A stretch of DNA of 10,456 bases from JBAXTU01 sp037130015 (GTDB taxonomy: Bacteria; Patescibacteriota; Patescibacteriia; 2-01-FULL-39-33), in assembly GCA_037130015.1 (NCBI GenBank), contig JBAXTU010000027.1, forward strand, positions 1 through 10,456, in the 5' to 3' direction. The translations under genes were made by a program, and so were the position numbers. A model generated the notes under the pieces. It was not told the origin of the DNA and did no database searches. It saw nothing but the letters and a program-made list of their open reading frames with translations. Below, piece after piece: positions 6,141 through 10,456 of the stretch (position 1 is its first letter; every line of letters starts with the position of its first letter).

Positions 6141-6167
6141 TAATCCCTGTTTTTACTTTTTCTTTTT
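6141..6167. repeat. 27-bp direct repeat, copy 2
   Basis: Identical to 222-248. Here it covers four of the last lysine codons, the stop codon and 12 bases of 3' flank of the minus-strand surface-protein gene. The two copies have the same orientation and lie 5.9 kb apart. Confidence 0.55.
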
Positions 6168-8717
6168 CTTCCAAACATAAATATAAACAACCCAGCTAAC
6201 AACAATAATTAAAAACACAATCACCGCCACCAAATATTTAACTAGCCAAGAATAATTTTGATTTTTTTCTACATTTTGTGGTTGAGCGGTTATGGCGCTT
6301 TCACCAACTTTTATAATATCTCTGGCATAACGTGGTAGAATTCTATAGCCGGCACTGGTTTGCGATACAATACCAGTGATTTGTAATTTATCTCCAGTTT
6401 TAATATTTAAATCTTTTTGGTTCATGCCAGTAGTGCTTTTTATATAGATGCGCGCTTCGCCACTGCCATCGTCAAGATAAATGCTGGTGCCTTTTATTTC
6501 TATGACCTCTCCGTTTATTTGTACTAGCGAGCCTTCTAAATTTTCATCAATCTCGCCAGTGGTTACTTCATGTGGAGTTGGCTCAGGGCCACCATTTAAA
6601 ATTTTGATATCTTCGGCTGTTGTTATTTTTATTCTTCTTTCTCCTCCGCTTTCTGACAAGACTCCGTTCACTTCAATGGTGTCGCCGACTTTCAAAGCTG
6701 GAAAATCTTTTTTATTGCAATATATTTGGATTCCTGATCCTGCCAGATAAAAAATTTGCGTGCCAAGCAAGCCTGGTTCTACTGACACCACGCCAGTCAC
6801 TTTTACTTTTTGATTATTTTCTAAATTTCGCACTTCTTCAAGTGAAATATTAATGGTGCCAGCACTGACTGTTGAAGCTTTGACTTTTTTAGTTGTGGAA
6901 TTAGCTGTTGAATTTTGTATTGTAGTGTTGGCAAATATATTTTCTGCTCCTGGCGTGACTGTGCTGGTCCAAGCCCAATGATTTTTTTCATCACGGGCAT
7001 AAGCATAATCTTCTTTGGTTGGCCCGCTGTATTCCACTCGGTCTATGAGTTTATTATTTGGCGCGATTAAATTTACAGCTTCAATGCCTGTATTGTTCAA
7101 GGCGATTTGGGAAACCGAACGATAAATAACTAAAAAACTCCCGGCTTTAATTATTATAGTTGAAGAAGAAAATGTGTATTTTTTGTTGCTGTTGTCTGAT
7201 AATTGCCAGCCTTTTAAATTGATGTCAATGTTGCCGATATTTTTCAGCTCAATAAATTCTTTGGTGGCTTCATCGTCCGATGGATTTGGTAAAAGTTCAT
7301 TGATTATTATATCAGTGGAAGTGACAATAATTTTTTCAACACTAGTAGTGGCAATTATTTTTGGCGTGGTAGTAGAGGTGGTGGTAGCAACTTTTTTTTC
7401 AGTTGTGGTGGTTTGAGTTGTGTTATTATTTGACGAACCAGAACCAGATTGTTTGGCTGTAATGTTATTTATTTGTCCTGGCGTGGGCGTAGTGGTAATA
7501 CTAAAATCATTTTGGTCGTTGCCAGTTGAAAGGCCGTCAGTATTTCTGGCTGTGGCATTTCCGTCACTAGCAACCGGTGCATTATCAGAAACATTGCCAT
7601 CATTCCAAATACCATAAGCCACCTGATCAATTATGTTTCCTGACGCATCTTTTAAAACAATTAAATCGCCGGTGTTATTTAAATTACCTTTAATTTCTGA
7701 AATGACAAAAAAATCATTAGGAGCAATTAAATCTGTGGTAGTGGCGACAGTTGTGGTCGCGCCAGAGCCGTCATTTATTATTAAACCATTTAGATCAATT
7801 GAAGAAGTGGTATTATTATAAATTTCTACCCATTCCAAATTGCCAGAAGTGGGGTCAGAAACAAATTCATTAATTACTAAATCATGAAAATTAATTGTTG
7901 AAGTTGTTGATGAGTCTAATGAAGAAGTTGAATTATTATAAATAGTAATTAAGGAGCTAGTAGTAGAAGTGGCATTACTGTCATCAGTGACAGTGAGAAT
8001 AATGGCAAAAGTGCCAGAGGTTGCATAGTCATGAACAGTGGTTGTGCCAACAGCTGTGTTGTCGTCGCCAAAGTTCCAAGAATAATTATTTATAAAGCCG
8101 TCGGTATCCGTGGAATCTTCGCCATCAAAATTTATAATGTCGCCTATATTTGCTGTTGTTGTATTTAATTTAATAAGAGCGATTGGCAATTTGTTTGGCA
8201 GATTGCCAGTGATATCAATTTCATCCAAGCCTGCGCCTTTTGAGCTGACAGCTGACAAAGTTTCAAATTTTATTTTTATTTGTCCATTATAATTTGTAAG
8301 ATTTATTGTTGGTTGGGCGACTAGACTGGCAGTGGTGGGCGTGGTGGTAGAAATTAAATTCCAAGTGCTTCCATTGTCAGTTGAAATTGAAATAGTAATT
8401 TCTGCCATATTGGAAGTAACTGCTCCATAAGTACGCGCCTTAAAGTTTATTTTTTTATTTTCATAACCATTTAAATCAATGATTGGAGATATCAAAGTAG
8501 ATGTATTGTTGGTCATGACAATATAATTATCGCCTGATGGTGCTCCTTGACTGCAATTGGTATAAATCCAGTCAGAAAAAGAATTAATATTGCCGGTGTG
8601 TTTTGTAATAATATTTATAGTTGTGGGTGCGGCCTTGACTAAAGATAAAATAAAAAAACTGGCGATGGTTGAAATCGCAACAGTAACTATTAGCAGAAAT
8701 AAATTCCGCCGAAACAT
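6153..8717 (-). CDS. Large surface-anchored protein: jelly-roll, PKD, two lamin-tail, two OB-fold domains
   Basis: An 854-residue secreted or wall-side protein. An N-terminal signal or anchor helix (1-30, MFRRN start, AKA-like cleavage site near LVKAA) leads to a beta jelly-roll (about 33-172), a PKD domain (about 176-261, with YSWNFGDDN), and two lamin-tail domains (about 277-415, VINEFVSDP; about 468-597, IINELLPNP). Ser/Thr-rich linkers (420-465, 598-622) separate them. Two tandem OB-fold domains follow (623-707 and 715-803), related to each other by KVGDTIEVNG and KTGDKLQITG. It ends in a transmembrane helix (823-848) and KKKKK. The chain is displayed outside the cytoplasmic membrane, anchored by its C-terminus. 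Lamin-tail plus OB modules occur in extracellular nucleases and CPR surface proteins. No nuclease motif is seen, so binding of DNA or polysaccharide is only a guess. No Shine-Dalgarno precedes the ATG. Confidence 0.92.
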   Translation of the reverse strand: MFRRNLFLLIVTVAISTIASFFILSLVKAAPTTINIITKHTGNINSFSDWIYTNCSQGAPSGDNYIVMTNNTSTLISPIIDLNGYENKKINFKARTYGAVTSNMAEITISISTDNGSTWNLISTTTPTTASLVAQPTINLTNYNGQIKIKFETLSAVSSKGAGLDEIDITGNLPNKLPIALIKLNTTTANIGDIINFDGEDSTDTDGFINNYSWNFGDDNTAVGTTTVHDYATSGTFAIILTVTDDSNATSTTSSLITIYNNSTSSLDSSTTSTINFHDLVINEFVSDPTSGNLEWVEIYNNTTSSIDLNGLIINDGSGATTTVATTTDLIAPNDFFVISEIKGNLNNTGDLIVLKDASGNIIDQVAYGIWNDGNVSDNAPVASDGNATARNTDGLSTGNDQNDFSITTTPTPGQINNITAKQSGSGSSNNNTTQTTTTEKKVATTTSTTTPKIIATTSVEKIIVTSTDIIINELLPNPSDDEATKEFIELKNIGNIDINLKGWQLSDNSNKKYTFSSSTIIIKAGSFLVIYRSVSQIALNNTGIEAVNLIAPNNKLIDRVEYSGPTKEDYAYARDEKNHWAWTSTVTPGAENIFANTTIQNSTANSTTKKVKASTVSAGTINISLEEVRNLENNQKVKVTGVVSVEPGLLGTQIFYLAGSGIQIYCNKKDFPALKVGDTIEVNGVLSESGGERRIKITTAEDIKILNGGPEPTPHEVTTGEIDENLEGSLVQINGEVIEIKGTSIYLDDGSGEARIYIKSTTGMNQKDLNIKTGDKLQITGIVSQTSAGYRILPRYARDIIKVGESAITAQPQNVEKNQNYSWLVKYLVAVIVFLIIVVSWVVYIYVWKKKKK

Positions 8718-8750
8718 TGAAGAGGGAGATTATTTTTAGGGGTCATATAT

Positions 8751-8779
8751 ATTATATAACGCTTATTTTTTATTGACAA
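8751..8779 (-). promoter_or_regulatory. Sigma-70-like promoter of the surface-protein gene
   Basis: On the minus strand, TTGTCA (8779-8774) is a -35 with five of six consensus bases, followed by a 17-base spacer and a perfect TATAAT -10 (8756-8751). Transcription would start near 8744, giving a leader of about 27 bases without a Shine-Dalgarno. Its -35 lies on the same bases as the -35 of the divergent tRNA-Leu promoter. Confidence 0.7.
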
Positions 8780-8801
8780 TAACCGAAAATTATTTTATCT
8801 T
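8773..8801 (+). promoter_or_regulatory. Sigma-70-like promoter of tRNA-Leu and miaB
   Basis: A perfect TTGACA -35 (8773-8778) and a TATCTT -10 (8796-8801, four of six matches) lie 17 bases apart. The start would be near 8808, 11 bases before the mature tRNA. The -35 overlaps that of the opposite promoter by five bases, so the two polymerases would compete. Confidence 0.65.
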
Positions 8802-8818
8802 TAAAGTAGTTTATTTTA

Positions 8819-8900
8819 GTCAGAGTGGTGAAATTGGTAGACACGCCAGCCTTAGGAGCTGGTGCCGCAAGGCATAGGAGTTCGAGTCTCCTCTCTGACA
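8819..8900 (+). tRNA. tRNA-Leu (anticodon TAG)
   Basis: A class II tRNA of 82 bases: acceptor GTCAGAG/CTCTGAC, anticodon stem CCAGC/GCTGG with loop CTTAGGA (anticodon TAG, reads CUA and related CUN codons), a long variable arm TGCC-GCAA-GGCA, T stem AGGAG/CTCCT with loop TTCGAGT, discriminator A. The 3' CCA is not encoded. Position 37 is G, so this tRNA is not itself a MiaB substrate, although miaB follows 16 bases downstream in the same unit. Confidence 0.95.
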
Positions 8901-8916
8901 CATATTTGATATCTCA

Positions 8917-10050
8917 ATGAAAAAATATTTTATCAAAACCTTTGGTTGCCAAGGCAATTTTGCCGACTCTGAGCGCATGGCAACTTTTTATGAAAAGCAA
9001 GGCTACCAACCAGCTGATAATATAGAATCAGCTGATATTGTTATTATTAATTCTTGCGCCGTGCGTGATTCGGCTGAAAATCGTGTCTATGGTTTGGTTA
9101 AAAATTTAAAGATATTAAAAAAGAAAAAGTCTAATCTGGAAGTGATTGTCACTGGTTGTGTGCCAGGAGCATCATCACGAGAAAAATCTGGCCGTCAAAA
9201 AAAGAAATTGACCAAAGGTTTGCGTGATTTTGCCAGGCCAGTTGACGCCAGTCAATTTGATTTTGAAATCAAGCCCAAGAGAGGCAATCCAAAAATTATT
9301 TCCATTCCTATTTCTAATGGCTGTAATAATTTTTGTTCATATTGTGTGGTGCCGTTGGCTCGCGGACCAGAAGTGTCTCGTTCTATGAAAGAAATTATTG
9401 ATGAGGCCAAGATCGCTATCAAAAATGGTGGTGAAGAAATAATGCTTATTGGTCAAAATGTAAATTCGTATGGAGCGGATTTAATTAAAGATGCAAAAAA
9501 ATATAAATTGCCCAGTGGCAGAGAAATTAAGCCAGTGATTGTTAAACATCTTGGTAAATATAGATTACCGACCTTGTTTCCATATTTGTTAGAAGAAATT
9601 TGCAAAATCAAAGGCGTAAAAAAAGTATCTTTTATGTCTTCTAACCCTTGGGATTTTTCTGATGAGCTTATAAATGTGATTGCCAAATATCCGCAAATAA
9701 ATCGTGAAATTCATATTCCACTTCAGTCTGGTGATGATGAAGTCTTAAAAAGAATGAATCGTTGGTACACCAGAGATGGATATTTAAAATTAATTAAAAA
9801 AATAAGAAATAAAATTCTTGGCGTTTCATTTACCACGGATATTATTGTTGGTTTTCCTGGTGAGACTAAGGCGCAATTTGAAAAAACCGTTGATTTGGCC
9901 AAGAAAATAAATTTTAATATCGCCCATATCGCTTGCTACTCACCGCGACTAGGCACTATGTCGGAAAAGAATTTTAAAAATGATGTGCCAATTTTAGAGA
10001 AAAAACGCCGTCTACACATTTTGGATGAAATTATTAATAAAAAATTGTAA
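8917..10050 (+). CDS. miaB: MiaB-type tRNA methylthiotransferase lacking the TRAM domain
   Basis: A 377-residue radical-SAM methylthiotransferase, most like MiaB, which adds a 2-methylthio group to i6A37 of tRNAs reading UNN codons. The N-terminal UPF0004 domain holds cluster ligands C11 (FGCQGNFADSERM), C47 (NSCAVRDSAENRVY) and C81 (TGCVPG). The radical-SAM motif is C136-NNF-C140-SY-C143. Later family motifs include IGQNVNSYG, IHIPLQSGDDEVLKRMNR and TTDIIVGFPGET. Full MiaB is about 430-450 residues. This one stops right after the radical-SAM core, and the usual TRAM RNA-binding domain is missing, with no TRAM-like reading in other frames. The region between C81 and C136 is shortened, and about 30 residues are inserted after NVNSYG (about 187-218). 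MtaB/RimO-type specificity is less likely by motif. No Shine-Dalgarno; it is probably cotranscribed with tRNA-Leu. Confidence 0.88.
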   Translation: MKKYFIKTFGCQGNFADSERMATFYEKQGYQPADNIESADIVIINSCAVRDSAENRVYGLVKNLKILKKKKSNLEVIVTGCVPGASSREKSGRQKKKLTKGLRDFARPVDASQFDFEIKPKRGNPKIISIPISNGCNNFCSYCVVPLARGPEVSRSMKEIIDEAKIAIKNGGEEIMLIGQNVNSYGADLIKDAKKYKLPSGREIKPVIVKHLGKYRLPTLFPYLLEEICKIKGVKKVSFMSSNPWDFSDELINVIAKYPQINREIHIPLQSGDDEVLKRMNRWYTRDGYLKLIKKIRNKILGVSFTTDIIVGFPGETKAQFEKTVDLAKKINFNIAHIACYSPRLGTMSEKNFKNDVPILEKKRRLHILDEIINKKL

Positions 10051-10076
10051 ACATATTGTTTACAATCGTAAACAAT
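10044..10076. promoter_or_regulatory. Operator-like set of three GTAAACA half-sites
   Basis: ATTGTAAACA (10044-10053) and TGTTTACAAT (10057-10066) form a perfect 10-bp inverted repeat with a 3-base spacer. A second, overlapping repeat pairs ATTGTTTAC (10055-10063) with GTAAACAAT (10068-10076). The middle half-site is shared. The -35 of the next promoter lies inside it. The arrangement suits a repressor, perhaps the winged-helix protein encoded just downstream. On the minus strand a T run follows the first hairpin, so it might also act as a weak terminator there. Confidence 0.6.
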
Positions 10077-10087
10077 TATGCTATAGT
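10059..10087 (+). promoter_or_regulatory. Promoter of the winged-helix/nucleotidyltransferase gene
   Basis: TTTACA (10059-10064, five of six -35 bases) and TATAGT (10082-10087) are 17 bases apart, with an extended TG-N (10079-10081) before the -10. The predicted start, 6-7 bases after the -10, falls at about 10094, the A of the ATG itself, so the mRNA should be leaderless. Confidence 0.65.
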
Positions 10088-10093
10088 ACGCTT

Positions 10094-10456
10094 ATGTTAG
10101 AATTTATAAAAAATGGCAAAGGTGAACTCCTTAATTTCTTTTTCAAGAATTCAGATGGGGTTTATTATTTAAGGGAAATTGCAAAAATTTTAAATAAAGA
10201 GCCAGCATATTATCAGAGGCATCTAGATAATTTAGTGAAAAATGGCATATTATTAGATGAGCGTAAAGGTAATTTACGTTTTTTTAAGTTGAATAAAAAC
10301 CATCCCCTATATGAAGAGTTAAAAAGTATAATTTCTAAAACTCTCGGAGTAGAATTTCGTTTAAAAAGTTTAGTGAGTGGATTTGAAAAAATAGAATGCG
10401 CTTTTATATTTGGTTCCGTGGCCAATAATCAAGAAGTGGCAGATAGTGATATAGAT
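10094..10456 (+). CDS. Winged-helix regulator fused to a minimal nucleotidyltransferase (partial, runs off the window)
   Basis: The first 121 residues of a gene that continues past the right edge with no stop. Residues about 1-70 form a winged helix-turn-helix (YYLREIAKILNKEPAYYQRHLDNLVKNG is spread over 24-51, then a wing around RKGNLRFFKLN). A linker follows (HPLYEELKSIISKTLG), then a nucleotidyltransferase start with an exact GSx10DxD signature: G107-S108 and D119/D121 in the final ADSDID. The same fusion is known in archaea and many bacteria, where the HTH may bind the gene's own promoter and the enzyme part resembles MNT-type nucleotidyltransferases. The targets of these proteins are mostly unknown. 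The start follows a leaderless-type promoter inside a three-half-site operator. Whether a HEPN partner follows cannot be seen. Confidence 0.85.
   Translation, partial: MLEFIKNGKGELLNFFFKNSDGVYYLREIAKILNKEPAYYQRHLDNLVKNGILLDERKGNLRFFKLNKNHPLYEELKSIISKTLGVEFRLKSLVSGFEKIECAFIFGSVANNQEVADSDID

Noticed and set aside
1935..10050. Alternative genetic code with TGA as glycine
   Set aside because: All complete genes are open without in-frame TGA and all end in TAA, so the standard bacterial code suffices.
10051..10093. Possible frameshift hiding a TRAM domain after miaB
   Set aside because: None of the three forward frames reads like TRAM, and the space is taken by an operator and promoter.

Overview
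The window is AT-rich bacterial DNA broken by a few short GC-rich palindromic islands. It probably comes from a member of the Candidate Phyla Radiation (Patescibacteria), perhaps a Parcubacteria lineage. This is inferred from the compact genes, the typical mosaic surface protein (jelly-roll, PKD, two lamin-tail domains, two OB-folds, C-terminal anchor), the shortened MiaB, tRNAs without encoded CCA, and the lack of a Shine-Dalgarno sequence at all seven protein starts. All six complete genes end in TAA and none needs TGA recoding, which argues against Gracilibacteria/Absconditabacteria. No marker in the window fixes the phylum.

Layout. Positions 1-1170 hold no convincing gene. They contain four GC-rich palindromic islands, a hairpin, and a compact region at about 794-998 that looks like a replication origin or DnaA-controlled region. 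In it, two perfect and one near-perfect DnaA box lie within 30 bp, followed by AT-rich DNA and flanked by two identical copies of a doubled 10-bp palindrome (TGTCTAGACA twice). Positions 1137-1859 carry, on the minus strand, tRNA-Arg(CCT) and a small two-helix membrane protein with its own terminator. Positions 1935-6077 are a tight plus-strand operon: an MBL-fold hydrolase, a membrane protein with a lysine-rich cytoplasmic tail, and gyrA, with gaps of 7 and 2 bases, closed by a terminator. Positions 6153-8717 (minus) encode the 854-residue surface protein. Its promoter shares a -35 region with the divergent promoter of tRNA-Leu(TAG), which is followed 16 bases later by a MiaB-type methylthiotransferase without a TRAM domain. 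At the right edge a winged-helix plus nucleotidyltransferase gene begins and runs out of the window. It is preceded by three GTAAACA half-sites overlapping an extended -10 promoter placed for a leaderless transcript.

How the parts relate. The candidate origin, gyrA and the lysine-rich membrane protein point to chromosome replication, topology and perhaps membrane attachment as a local theme. That link is inference. The tRNA-Leu/miaB unit serves decoding. The surface protein and the edge regulator/nucleotidyltransferase are the accessory-like parts.
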